A stretch of 47,461 nucleotides of DNA from Sulfuricaulis sp049587675 (GTDB taxonomy: Bacteria > Pseudomonadota > Gammaproteobacteria > Acidiferrobacterales > Sulfurifustaceae). Positions 34,722 to 43,458 of the stretch are shown one piece after another. The number at the start of each line of letters is the position of its first letter. The stretch's first letter is position 1. Both the position numbers and the translations under genes were made by a program. Where the stretch lies: the NCBI RefSeq assembly GCF_049587675.1, contig NZ_JBAVEJ010000220.1, forward strand, positions 1-47,461, written 5' to 3'. The notes below the pieces were generated by a model. It was not told the origin of the DNA. It made no database searches and worked only from the letters and a program-made list of their open reading frames with translations.

Positions 34722-36082
34722 ACCGGCGGGTAGTTATTACCGGCGCTGGTGTCGTCAGCTCCCTGGGCATCGGCATGGATGAGTTCTGGTCCCAATGTCT
34801 CGAGGGCAAATCGGCGGTTGCAACCGTCCCGGCGAGCTGGCGGCACCACGATGAACTCCATTCTCGGATTTGGTCGCCTCTCCCTGAAATCGATCCCGAG
34901 TCCCTGGGCGTGGCGCGTGCGGAACGGCTGCAGCTCGACCCGGTAGCCATGCTCGCCCTTGGCGCCGCGCGCGAGGCCATAAGGCGCGCCGGATTCACCC
35001 TAGCTACTGCCGGCGAACGTTCACGCAACTTTGTGTTGTCGGGAGCGGACAGCGCGCGGACCGGTGTCTTTTTCGGAACTGGACTCGGTGGGGCGATCTC
35101 GTTCCTTCGGAATCACACCCATCATATATTCACCAAACCGCGTGCTGCCCTTGCAGCCTATGTTGAAAAACACGAAACCGCGGTTGATCGCGAGGTGCTG
35201 GAGGATATCGTCCAGCAGATGGCCCATGGAACGCGCTTCAACCCCTTCGAAGTGTCCATGGTGATGCCGAACTCGCCGTCGGCGGCGATAGGAATTAAAT
35301 ATAACCTCAAGGGACCGAATGAAACCTATTGTGTCGCGTGCGCCTCGGGCACCGTGGCCGTGGGTAATGCTTATCGAGCGGTGAGAGACGGCCGCGTTGA
35401 CGTCGCCGTCAGCGGTGGTTGCGAATATTTCGCCGACGAACATGGCCACATCTTCCGCAGTTTCGACGTTTCAGGGACTCTGGTGCGGGATTACGCGGAT
35501 GCTGAAACCGCGAACCGGCCTTTCGACGAGAAGCGCTCGGGCTTTCTGTTCAGCCAGGGCGGGTCGGCGGCGCTGGTTCTCGAAGAACTCGAACACGCGC
35601 AGCGTCGGGGCGCCACGATCATGGCGGAACTGATCGGTTTCGCAGAAACGTTCGACGCCCATTCCATGATGAGCCTTGCCCCGGGCGGCGGGCAGATCGA
35701 GCGCATGATACGCGGCGCACTGTCTGACGCCGGTCTCTCGCCTACGGAAATTGATTACATAAACGCCCACGGTACTGGCACCAGGAATAACGACGAGATC
35801 GAATCTGGTGTCATCGATCGCGTGTTCGGCAAATCCGTGTGGGTCAACTCGACCAAATCACTCCTGGGGCACACGATCGGCGCCAGCGGTGCGTTTGAAG
35901 CCCTGGTCACGGCCTTGACCCTGCGTGACGGCGTGACCCATGTATGCAAGAACCTTGACGCGCCCTTGCTCGATCTCAACTTCGTGCGCCATGTCGATCG
36001 TTTCGACCCGCAGGTGGGGCTGTCACAATCCTTTGCCTTCGGCGGACATAACGCGGCCGTGGTGATGCGTCGGTTCGATTAA
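34718..36082 (+). CDS. Beta-ketoacyl-ACP synthase (FabF/KAS II-like)
   Basis: A 454-residue condensing enzyme extending acyl-ACP with malonyl-ACP. The Cys-His-His triad is intact: C208 in V-A-C-A-S-G-T, H351 in N-A-H-G-T-G-T, and H385 in S-L-L-G-H-T-I-G-A-S-G. It is about 40 residues longer than E. coli FabF, with extra sequence near 95-175. Overlap with the ACP gene implies that ACP is its partner. The natural product is unknown; context suggests supply of an acyl chain to the RpfF homologue downstream. Confidence 0.9.
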   Translation: MNRRVVITGAGVVSSLGIGMDEFWSQCLEGKSAVATVPASWRHHDELHSRIWSPLPEIDPESLGVARAERLQLDPVAMLALGAAREAIRRAGFTLATAGERSRNFVLSGADSARTGVFFGTGLGGAISFLRNHTHHIFTKPRAALAAYVEKHETAVDREVLEDIVQQMAHGTRFNPFEVSMVMPNSPSAAIGIKYNLKGPNETYCVACASGTVAVGNAYRAVRDGRVDVAVSGGCEYFADEHGHIFRSFDVSGTLVRDYADAETANRPFDEKRSGFLFSQGGSAALVLEELEHAQRRGATIMAELIGFAETFDAHSMMSLAPGGGQIERMIRGALSDAGLSPTEIDYINAHGTGTRNNDEIESGVIDRVFGKSVWVNSTKSLLGHTIGASGAFEALVTALTLRDGVTHVCKNLDAPLLDLNFVRHVDRFDPQVGLSQSFAFGGHNAAVVMRRFD

Positions 36083-36306
36083 AGCATGTGTAGTCATAGG
36101 ATACTAGTGAAGTAACGATACGCGGAATTAAAAGCGTCGGCGTTACTCAAAGTCGAGCCGCCGGGACGGGGACATTCCCCGCGTCGCGCAAGGTAAAATC
36201 GATATCACTTGTTTTTCTGTTTCCTGCCTAGGATACTAGTTTCTTGGGTGCACGCTTGGGGTCAGCTAGAAAAGCGAACAGGGCTTGCAGCTGAGGGGGA
36301 GGTGAA
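36083..36306 (+). promoter_or_regulatory. Leader of the rpfF gene with 12-bp direct repeats
   Basis: This 224-bp gap carries TAGGATACTAGT at 36097-36108 and again at 36229-36240, exact copies 132 bp apart. Between them is a CGGGGA-CAT-TCCCCG hairpin (36167-36181). A strong GGGGGAGGTGAA ribosome site lies just before ATG 36307. The repeats may be binding sites or the ends of a small insertion. The gap suggests rpfF has its own promoter, not located. Confidence 0.5.
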
Positions 36307-37200
36307 ATGAACAGCAAGCAACATGCGCATGCGTGCTTCACGCAAGAACATTATCGCGAGCTAGACATACGATATGAGCCGGAACACCGGGCCATATGGT
36401 GTTACCTGCGACCCACCTCCCGCCCCTGCTGCACTCCCGAACTCCTCGCCGAACTTGAACATTTCCATCGTGCCATCGAGCATCGTACAAAACTCGATGC
36501 CGAGACAGCCGAGCGGGACAGACTATGCTTTCTTGTGGTTGCCTCGCGCGTTCCTGGAGTGTTCAGTCTTGGTGGCGACCTCTCATTGTTTCTGAAGCTG
36601 ATCCGCGCCCGCGAACGAGAAGGGCTGTTTCGCTACGCTAAGTCCTGCATCGATCTGTTGCATGTGAGCTATCATCTTCCTATTACGACAATAGCACTGG
36701 TCCAAGGAGACGCATTCGGAGGTGGCTTCGAGGGGGCGCTCACAAGCCGAGTAATCATTGCCGAACGACAGGCAAAGATGGGACTGCCTGAAATTCTGTT
36801 CAATCTTTTTCCTGGGATGGGTGCATATAGCTTGCTTGCGCGGAGGCTCGACCCAGCACGCGCAGAACGATTAATCCTCAGCGGACGCATGTATTCAGCC
36901 GAGGAACTCTATGAGATGGGCGTGGTGGACGTTCTAGCTGAAAACGACCAGGGGGAAGAAGCTGTTCATGCCTACATGAAAAAATATATGCGTGCGTCCA
37001 ACGGTTACGACGCCATCCATAAAGTACGGCAAATATATCACCCCATCAGTTACGACGAACTCATGCGCATAGTTACGATCTGGGTTGACGCCGCGTTACA
37101 ACTCAATGAACGAGACTTACGTATCATGGAACGGATATCACGCGCTCAGGAGAAACTTACAGTTTTTCGTCCAACTGCGGTGGTAAAACAACTCGCCTGA
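36307..37200 (+). CDS. rpfF: RpfF-type DSF synthase (enoyl-CoA hydratase/crotonase family)
   Basis: RpfF makes diffusible signal factor, a cis-2-unsaturated fatty acid, by dehydrating 3-hydroxyacyl-ACP and releasing the acid. The 297-residue crotonase-fold protein closely matches remembered Xanthomonas RpfF: F-S-L-G-G-D-L-S-L-F near 86-95, A-L-V-Q-G-D-A-F-G-G-G-F-E near 130-142, and M-G-L-P-E-I-L-F-N-L-F-P-G-M-G-A-Y-S. The two catalytic glutamates of RpfF (141 and 161) correspond to E142 and E162. It converges on rpfC, the same arrangement as the Xanthomonas rpf locus. No rpfB ligase gene is present. Confidence 0.93.
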   Translation: MNSKQHAHACFTQEHYRELDIRYEPEHRAIWCYLRPTSRPCCTPELLAELEHFHRAIEHRTKLDAETAERDRLCFLVVASRVPGVFSLGGDLSLFLKLIRAREREGLFRYAKSCIDLLHVSYHLPITTIALVQGDAFGGGFEGALTSRVIIAERQAKMGLPEILFNLFPGMGAYSLLARRLDPARAERLILSGRMYSAEELYEMGVVDVLAENDQGEEAVHAYMKKYMRASNGYDAIHKVRQIYHPISYDELMRIVTIWVDAALQLNERDLRIMERISRAQEKLTVFRPTAVVKQLA

Positions 37201-37237
37201 GAAGGAACAGCGGATATTCGTATATTGCGCAGTTTTC

Positions 37238-39811
37238 TTAGCCAGCCGCGCGCCTCTCCAAGTATGCCAAAAGTTCGTAACGCGCGGACTCATATTGCGT
37301 GATCAGGTCATGCATAAATGAAGAGGCCTCGTTGCGAAGCGTATCGTCCGGCAACCCGTGCATGCTTGCGCAGATATCGTAGAGTGCCTGCGCACCAACG
37401 CTGCCGGCGCTGCCTTTCATCGCATGTACAAGGTCCCTAAATTCCGCGTATTTTTTCAACCTCAAGGCTGTTTCCATATCGCCCAACAGCCGTTCTGTAT
37501 CCTTCAGGAAGCCATGGATTAGTTCTGGTATAAACGAGGAACGCTTTCCCATAATCTCGAGGCTGGCGAGCGTCGCGTCATTCAGTACGTGGCTGGATGG
37601 CGATATGGCAACCGGCATGACAGTGGTTCGCACAGACACCCTGTCAGCAGAACTGCCGCTTGCCCCCTTTGGGGCAAGGCGATCGATTTGATCGAGCAAT
37701 TTCGCGGGGTCGATGGGTTTCGTCAGATAGGCATCTACGCCAGCCTCTCGACATTCGTTCATTGCTTCGGTGGTGGCGTTCGCCGTCAGAACCAGAAAAC
37801 GAACAGGGGAATCCTTCGGACCGGTGAACCGATAGATTTTCACCACTTCCAGACCGCTGACCACCGGCATTTGCATATCCAGTATCACCAGGTCAAAAGA
37901 TTGCCTGCCCAGCGCGTCCAGCGCTTGTTCCCCGTTTGTCACCAGAGTAGGGCGGTGGCCTCCACTCTCGAGGATTTTGCTGATCACCTTTTGGTTAATG
38001 GCATTGTCTTCGGCGACCAGTATTTTGAGACCGGATTGCCTGATCCCCGCATGTCGTTTATAGCGATCGTTCAGCGATATCACGCTTTCATTCTCGTAGT
38101 GCTGCGCCGTGGTGCTGGCATGCAAGGCATTAAAAAGCAGTCGTTTTTCCACGGGGCTTTCCAGGACGTACGAATATCCCGCTTTTAGATATTCGTCAGC
38201 GGTCTTGTTGTCCGCTTTTATACGAATGAGCACGAGGGAAAGTTCGAATAGAGAGGATTCCGAGCGCGCCGCCGCGATGAATTGCAAGGCGTACATGTCG
38301 AGATGCTCCTGATCCACCAATACCGTGTGGAACGGCCGGCCGCTGTGCGCCGCATTTACCAGCAGTGCAAATGCCTGCGCGGCATTTTCCGCCATAGATA
38401 GCTCAACTTCCCATATTTTTAAATAACCAAACATGAGTGACCGGTTGCCCGTGCCGGATGAAATCATGAGCACACGGGTATCCACCAGCTTCTCCGTGTT
38501 GGCCAACATTTGCATTGCCAGCGCTTGCTTGTCGAAATTGATCTCGCACCAGAATGTCGAGCCGACGCCGGGCGTGCTGATCAGTCCTATGCGGCCGTTC
38601 ATTAATTGTACAAGTTGCTTGGCTATGGTGGTCCCAAGGCCCGTTCCGCCATAACGGCGCGTGGTGGATGCGTCCGCCTGTGTGAAGCTTTCGAATATTC
38701 TAGCCTGCGCCTCCAGCGGAATTCCTATTCCTGTATCGATGACTTCAAACCTTATGTTGACAGTGGCGGGCACTTCCTTGAGCAATTTGACCCGGATTTC
38801 AATTTCGCCATGTTCCGTGAATTTAATCGCATTACCGACGAGATTGATCAGAACCTGGCGCACATGCAGTGGATCGCCGCGTAAAAGAAACGGGGTTTCC
38901 GGTGCGATGTGGACAGAAAAGTTAAGGCCTTTGGCATGCGCTTGGGGCGCCAGCATCATAGCGATGCTGTTGACAAGCCCATGCAGGTCGAAATCGGTTG
39001 TCTCCAGCGTGACTTTGCCGGCCTCAATCTTGGATATATCCAGGATATCCTCGATCAGGGTCAATAGCGTCTGCGCCGAGGCATGGATGGTTTGCGCATA
39101 GTCTTTCTGTTCCTGTTGGAGATCGGTTCCCATCAGCAGATGACTCATCCCGATCACTCCATTAAGCGGTGTCCGTATCTCGTGACTCATGTTCGCCAGG
39201 AACTCACTTTTTGCGCGACTTGCTTCGTTTGCACGAGTAAGGGCATCCTGAAGTTGACGCGCTAAACTGGCTACATATAAGGGAAGTACGATTAACGCAA
39301 TCGTAAGTCCAACGCCTAGTGCGCGGTGAATAGCCCAGTATTCACTTACCGCGAGCACCAGCACAAAGCCGATTACACTCATGGCGGACGCTAGATATAG
39401 ATATCGTGGTCCGTAGCGTAAGCCATTGCCAAAAGTAACCCATAGATACACGCCGTAAACCGCTGCTCCCACACTGTCTGTGAAATAGAGCACACACGTG
39501 GTCGTAAAAATATCAGCAAATATGCCAAGGACACGCCGCCAAACAGAAACTTTTGGAAAGATGACAATGGATGTAAGCACGGCAACGGAAAAGAGAACGA
39601 AAGATATCGTCAATATTATGATGCGCCATTCCTCACGGCTGATAGCGCTATCCGACAGCACTGAATTGATCAGATAAACAGAGGCGATCAAGCCAATCAC
39701 AAGTCGAATTGCCGCCTGAGCATGCTCGCTGTCCGGGCGTTGCGCGAGCCTTTCACGCAAGAAAGCAAACATGCCTTGGTGAACCGGCGTGGCGTTGGCT
39801 TCCGTGCTCAT
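37238..39811 (-). CDS. rpfC: RpfC-type hybrid sensor histidine kinase
   Basis: An 857-residue DSF-sensor candidate. A short N-terminal segment with D-S-E-H-A-Q and five or six membrane helices (to about 185) resembles the Xanthomonas RpfC input region, including L-W-V-T-F-G-N-G-L-R-Y-G. Then HisKA (H210 in N-M-S-H-E-I-R-T-P-L), HATPase, a degenerate receiver-like segment (about 450-570), a true receiver (V-A-E-D-N-A-I-N; L-D-M-Q-M-P), and a C-terminal Hpt (H-A-M-K-G-S-A-G). The extra segment makes it longer than Xanthomonas RpfC. It lies downstream of rpfG by 6 bp, as one unit. Confidence 0.93.
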   Translation of the reverse strand: MSTEANATPVHQGMFAFLRERLAQRPDSEHAQAAIRLVIGLIASVYLINSVLSDSAISREEWRIIILTISFVLFSVAVLTSIVIFPKVSVWRRVLGIFADIFTTTCVLYFTDSVGAAVYGVYLWVTFGNGLRYGPRYLYLASAMSVIGFVLVLAVSEYWAIHRALGVGLTIALIVLPLYVASLARQLQDALTRANEASRAKSEFLANMSHEIRTPLNGVIGMSHLLMGTDLQQEQKDYAQTIHASAQTLLTLIEDILDISKIEAGKVTLETTDFDLHGLVNSIAMMLAPQAHAKGLNFSVHIAPETPFLLRGDPLHVRQVLINLVGNAIKFTEHGEIEIRVKLLKEVPATVNIRFEVIDTGIGIPLEAQARIFESFTQADASTTRRYGGTGLGTTIAKQLVQLMNGRIGLISTPGVGSTFWCEINFDKQALAMQMLANTEKLVDTRVLMISSGTGNRSLMFGYLKIWEVELSMAENAAQAFALLVNAAHSGRPFHTVLVDQEHLDMYALQFIAAARSESSLFELSLVLIRIKADNKTADEYLKAGYSYVLESPVEKRLLFNALHASTTAQHYENESVISLNDRYKRHAGIRQSGLKILVAEDNAINQKVISKILESGGHRPTLVTNGEQALDALGRQSFDLVILDMQMPVVSGLEVVKIYRFTGPKDSPVRFLVLTANATTEAMNECREAGVDAYLTKPIDPAKLLDQIDRLAPKGASGSSADRVSVRTTVMPVAISPSSHVLNDATLASLEIMGKRSSFIPELIHGFLKDTERLLGDMETALRLKKYAEFRDLVHAMKGSAGSVGAQALYDICASMHGLPDDTLRNEASSFMHDLITQYESARYELLAYLERRAAG

Positions 39812-39817
39812 CGTTCG

Positions 39818-40870
39818 CTATCCGTTTTTGACGGCAGGCAAATCGATGAATTTCTGACGGATACTGAGAATCTTCTCGAATTGAGAGTGGAAGGCTGCGA
39901 TACAATCAGGATCGAAATGTTTTCCTATTTCTGCGTTCAAGTAATTGAGGGCGTCTTGTATCGGCCAGGCTTCTTTGTACGGCCGTGCAGACGTGAGCGC
40001 GTCAAATACGTCCGCGATCGCCACGATTCTGGCGGACAGCGGAATAGCGTCGCGTGCAAGACCATGGGGGTATCCCGTACCGTCATATCGCTCGTGATGG
40101 CCTAGCGCGATAACCGCTCCCATTTGCAGATATTTTGACGGGCTGTCGCGCAGGATCTCATAACCAAACAATGTGTGCTGCCTCATAACTTTGATTTCAT
40201 CGGGCGAGAGGCGGCCGGGCTTGAGAAGAATCGTGTCGGTTATTCCAATCTTGCCAATGTCGTGCATCGGCGCGGCATACTCGATGAGTTCACATTCCTC
40301 GGCGCCAAGTCCCAGGCCATTCGCAATCAGGCGGGAATATCTCGCCATGCGTATGATGTGATTTCCTGTTTCCTCGTCCCGGTATTCGCCGGCTTTGGCA
40401 AGTCGCATCAGCGTCTCGTGTTCACGGCGTCGCACGTCCACGACAGCCTCGGCGAATTTCGATTCCAGCCACTTGGCGCGACCTTTGATGACCTGATGTT
40501 GACGACGCAGCTTGAGGAGGTTACTGCAACGTGTGCGGCATTCGCGATGGTCGATGGGTTTGGAAAGAAAATCAGTGGCGCCGGCGTCCAGGGCGTCATA
40601 CAAGACTTTCTTGTCTTCCACGCCGGTAATCACCATCAGCGGAATATCCTTATAAATCTGTCGGAACCGTTTCGTGAACTCAACCCCGTTCATTAGCGGC
40701 ATTTTAAAATCCGCCAGCACCAGATCAGGCTCGTGAATCTCGACGTATTCAAGCGCCTTCAATGGCTCAGCGAAAGTTTTCACGAATATCTCATCGTCCA
40801 GGGACACGACTAATTCTTCGAGAATCTTGCGGCTTGTGAATTGATCATCAATGATCACGATGGTGTCCAT
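39818..40870 (-). CDS. rpfG: RpfG-type response regulator with HD-GYP phosphodiesterase domain
   Basis: A 350-residue two-domain regulator. The receiver (1-120) has D8-D9 and phospho-acceptor D54 in L-A-D-F-K-M-P. The HD-GYP domain (about 150-340) has H203-D204 (M-H-D-I-G-K-I-G), H-H-E at 258-260 and G-Y-P at 266-268, the metal-site and signature residues of active cyclic-di-GMP phosphodiesterases. In Xanthomonas, RpfC phosphorelay activates RpfG to lower cyclic-di-GMP. The order rpfG-rpfC, convergent with rpfF, matches that locus. Confidence 0.93.
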   Translation of the reverse strand: MDTIVIIDDQFTSRKILEELVVSLDDEIFVKTFAEPLKALEYVEIHEPDLVLADFKMPLMNGVEFTKRFRQIYKDIPLMVITGVEDKKVLYDALDAGATDFLSKPIDHRECRTRCSNLLKLRRQHQVIKGRAKWLESKFAEAVVDVRRREHETLMRLAKAGEYRDEETGNHIIRMARYSRLIANGLGLGAEECELIEYAAPMHDIGKIGITDTILLKPGRLSPDEIKVMRQHTLFGYEILRDSPSKYLQMGAVIALGHHERYDGTGYPHGLARDAIPLSARIVAIADVFDALTSARPYKEAWPIQDALNYLNAEIGKHFDPDCIAAFHSQFEKILSIRQKFIDLPAVKNG

Positions 40871-41100
40871 GGCATTCCACGCTCGGCGGTATCAGATACT
40901 TGAATCCAGAGATTTTCTGGCGTTCCCTTATATATAAATGTAGTTCTTTGGGCTGTGTTCGACAGACTTCAGTTCAATCGACAACTTCTTGAATACAAGC
41001 TGAATCGCAGGTGATACATTCTATTCTCCATGTATCTTATTGATTGCAGAGCCATTCCCAAGATTCTGTTAACCATGGTTATGCGCCACTGATGCGTACG
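40871..41100 (-). promoter_or_regulatory. Intergenic region upstream of rpfG
   Basis: A 230-bp AT-richer gap between the dynamin-like gene's end and the rpfG start, both on the minus strand. It contains a TATA-rich tract (about 40930-40940), a CCAGA-GATTT-TCTGG hairpin (40906-40920) and a perfect palindrome TAACCATGGTTA (41070-41081). The rpfGC promoter should lie here; no confident -35/-10 pair is assigned. Confidence 0.4.
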
Positions 41101-43143
41101 TCACTCAGCTAAGGGGCGATGTATCCGCTCCAGCAGGGTTTCCGTGGTCTTCATCTGATCCTCCAGACCTTTCCGGACTTCCTCTAACTCGGCGATACGC
41201 TCCCCGAGACTGTCCATGTTCTCGTGAATCTTCTTCAGGGCCTCAAAACTCCGGTCAATCATGGTCTTATGCTGTTGAATCTGGGCAAAAACCGGGTTTA
41301 CCGCCGCCTGGAACCAGTTTTTGGACGCGGTATTGCACTCATTGAAAATATGGTGCGCTTGGCTGACCAGGGTGATGAAAAACCGCTTGATGACATAGCG
41401 CTGTTCCGTCATCACGGTCATGGGACTTTCACGGAACTCATTGGCTTTTTCTTCCAGCTTCTTGAACTCCATGACAAACGGCAACAGCGACAGCCGTGGC
41501 GGGATGATCTTGGCCAGCCCGTATTCGGTATGCAGGCGTAGATAGATGGCCTCGACCACCTTGCGTATCTCGTCGGCTTCCTTGTTGACCTTTTCCATGC
41601 GCTCCAGGGTGCCCGCGAAGAACGTCGACATGCCGGATTTCAGACCGCGCGTGGTCCAGGTGTCATTCATGTCCACGCGCGTCTTGGAGATCAAATCGTC
41701 CAGGCTTTTCATGCTCAGATGCCCGAGCAGAATCTGCGCCTGCTTGGACAGCGCCGCACGCGTCAACTGAAAGCCTTCGAGTTCCTTGTCATACTTCTGC
41801 TTTTCCTGGCGCATGCGCGCGACCATCTTCTGGATCGCTTCCAGATTCTTGCCGCTCAGGGCCTTGAGATCGGTCAGTTGCCGGTTAACATCGGTGAGTT
41901 TCGATTCCAGCAGCGCGCGGCTGCTTTCAACCCGCCCGCTGATTTCGTGCACGATGCGGTTGCGGATGAGCATATGCCGGGAAGGGATCATGTCTTCCGA
42001 CAGTTTGTGCTCGAGCACCGGTAGCCCGCTCTTATCGGTCAGCGCCGGATCGCCCTTGATTTTGGCAACGAGACCCTTCTGCGCGGATACCGGAAAGATC
42101 GATTTCCGCTCTACATGCAGCACACGCGCGGTCTCTTCAATCTGCCGGGCAATACTTTTGGCCACAGCGGCCTCATCGTGCAATTCGTCCCAGAGAATAT
42201 CTATCTTGTTGAGTGCTATCAGGTGCGAATTGCCCTTAACTGTGCTCACATGGTTGGCCCAGACATCGAGATCCGTTTTGGTGACACCAGTATCAGCTGC
42301 CAGCACAAAGAGGATGGCCTGGGCATTGGCCAGCGTGTTCAACGTCAGCTCGGGTTCCACACCCAGGGCGTTCAGTCCAGGCGTGTCGATTACCACCAGA
42401 CCCTGCTTGAGCAGAGGATGCGGAAAATTGACGATGACGTGGCGCCAGACCGGAACTTCGATCATCTCATTGGGCGCTGGTTTCTGTGCCTGCGCCCGGG
42501 AATCATACAGACCCAGTTCCTGCGCTTCGCGGATGTTGACCTTTTTCGTTTTGGTAATTTCGGACAAAGCCTCGCGTACTTCCTCGGCGGAGCTCAGCTT
42601 CAGAATATGCTGTGTCGTCCAGTGCACCGGCGTGCGCTTGTACTCGGAAATCGTGAGCGCCGTCTTGCGCGTCTCGATGGGCAGCAGCTTGACGCAAGCT
42701 CCGTCTTTCTCGTCCCAGCGCAATTCGGTAGGGCACATGGTCGTGCGTCCGGCCGAGGAGGGCAGGAGACGCTGTTTGTAATCGGAAAAGAAAATCGCGT
42801 TCAGCAACTCCGTCTTGCCGCGGGAGAATTCCGCCACCAACGCCACGGTCAGCTTGTCGGATTGGAGCGTTTCGATCAGCTCATAAACGCGCAAATCCTG
42901 CTCACCGTCCGTGAGTCCCTGTGCTTCGGTCCAGGATTGATAATCGGCAATCGCCTGGGCGAGATCGTCGCGCCACTGTTTAAAGTGGGCCAATTGCTCG
43001 GAAAAATTGCTGAGGATGGCCTTGGCGTTGCGCGACTGCACAAAATCCTCGATCGCCACCACATTGCTGGTGTCGGTTAGAGGACTCTCCTGCGCTTGCG
43101 ACAAGCCGGTTTTCGGGTTCAAGGTCGTCCTGCCTGGAAACAT
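41101..43143 (-). CDS. Dynamin-family GTPase
   Basis: A 680-residue large GTPase. The P-loop near 104-111 reads A-E-F-S-R-G-K-T, with Ala in place of the usual first Gly. G3 is D-T-P-G-L-N-A-L-G and G4 is N-K-I-D. A long alpha-helical stalk with heptad-like pattern follows, ending in a coiled coil. Bacterial dynamin-like proteins remodel or repair membranes and some protect against phage. No clear transmembrane helix is seen, and no partner dynamin gene is adjacent. Precise role unknown. Confidence 0.85.
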   Translation of the reverse strand: MFPGRTTLNPKTGLSQAQESPLTDTSNVVAIEDFVQSRNAKAILSNFSEQLAHFKQWRDDLAQAIADYQSWTEAQGLTDGEQDLRVYELIETLQSDKLTVALVAEFSRGKTELLNAIFFSDYKQRLLPSSAGRTTMCPTELRWDEKDGACVKLLPIETRKTALTISEYKRTPVHWTTQHILKLSSAEEVREALSEITKTKKVNIREAQELGLYDSRAQAQKPAPNEMIEVPVWRHVIVNFPHPLLKQGLVVIDTPGLNALGVEPELTLNTLANAQAILFVLAADTGVTKTDLDVWANHVSTVKGNSHLIALNKIDILWDELHDEAAVAKSIARQIEETARVLHVERKSIFPVSAQKGLVAKIKGDPALTDKSGLPVLEHKLSEDMIPSRHMLIRNRIVHEISGRVESSRALLESKLTDVNRQLTDLKALSGKNLEAIQKMVARMRQEKQKYDKELEGFQLTRAALSKQAQILLGHLSMKSLDDLISKTRVDMNDTWTTRGLKSGMSTFFAGTLERMEKVNKEADEIRKVVEAIYLRLHTEYGLAKIIPPRLSLLPFVMEFKKLEEKANEFRESPMTVMTEQRYVIKRFFITLVSQAHHIFNECNTASKNWFQAAVNPVFAQIQQHKTMIDRSFEALKKIHENMDSLGERIAELEEVRKGLEDQMKTTETLLERIHRPLAE

Positions 43144-43458
43144 CGTTAAATGTCTATTAATGATGCAAGAGTCAGGCCAGAGGCTGAAATACTCCGTAAA
43201 ATTAGGGTTTTTGCAGGCCTGTTTCCGTCCACCCCGGGCCTTTAGGCCGATATCGCCCCTGTTCGAGGTGGCAGAGCGCCCGGGAGGTAAAGCCAGGCCC
43301 GGGACCAGGCTAAGTGGAGCCCGGTGCTGGTGGAAAAATTCCGCATGGCGCGACCCTTGCTTGCATTTTTTACCTTAGAATCGCTGCAGCGGCTCGCAGT
43401 ACGACGGCACAGCCATAAAACAACGTGACATGACCCTAAATTCCCCGACCAAGCTCCC
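43144..43458. other. Intergenic region between divergent dynamin-like and rpfE-type genes
   Basis: About 315 bp with no convincing gene. It has several short GC-rich inverted motifs (GGCCTTTAGGCC near 43237-43248; CCCGGG twice near 43280-43310) and a T-rich tract near 43365. The rpfE-type gene starts with GTG at 43459 without a strong ribosome site. No promoter could be assigned with confidence. Confidence 0.4.

Noticed and set aside
41786..43080. Two long plus-strand frames opposite the dynamin-like gene
   Set aside because: GTPase motifs on the minus strand fix the real gene; the others are shadows.
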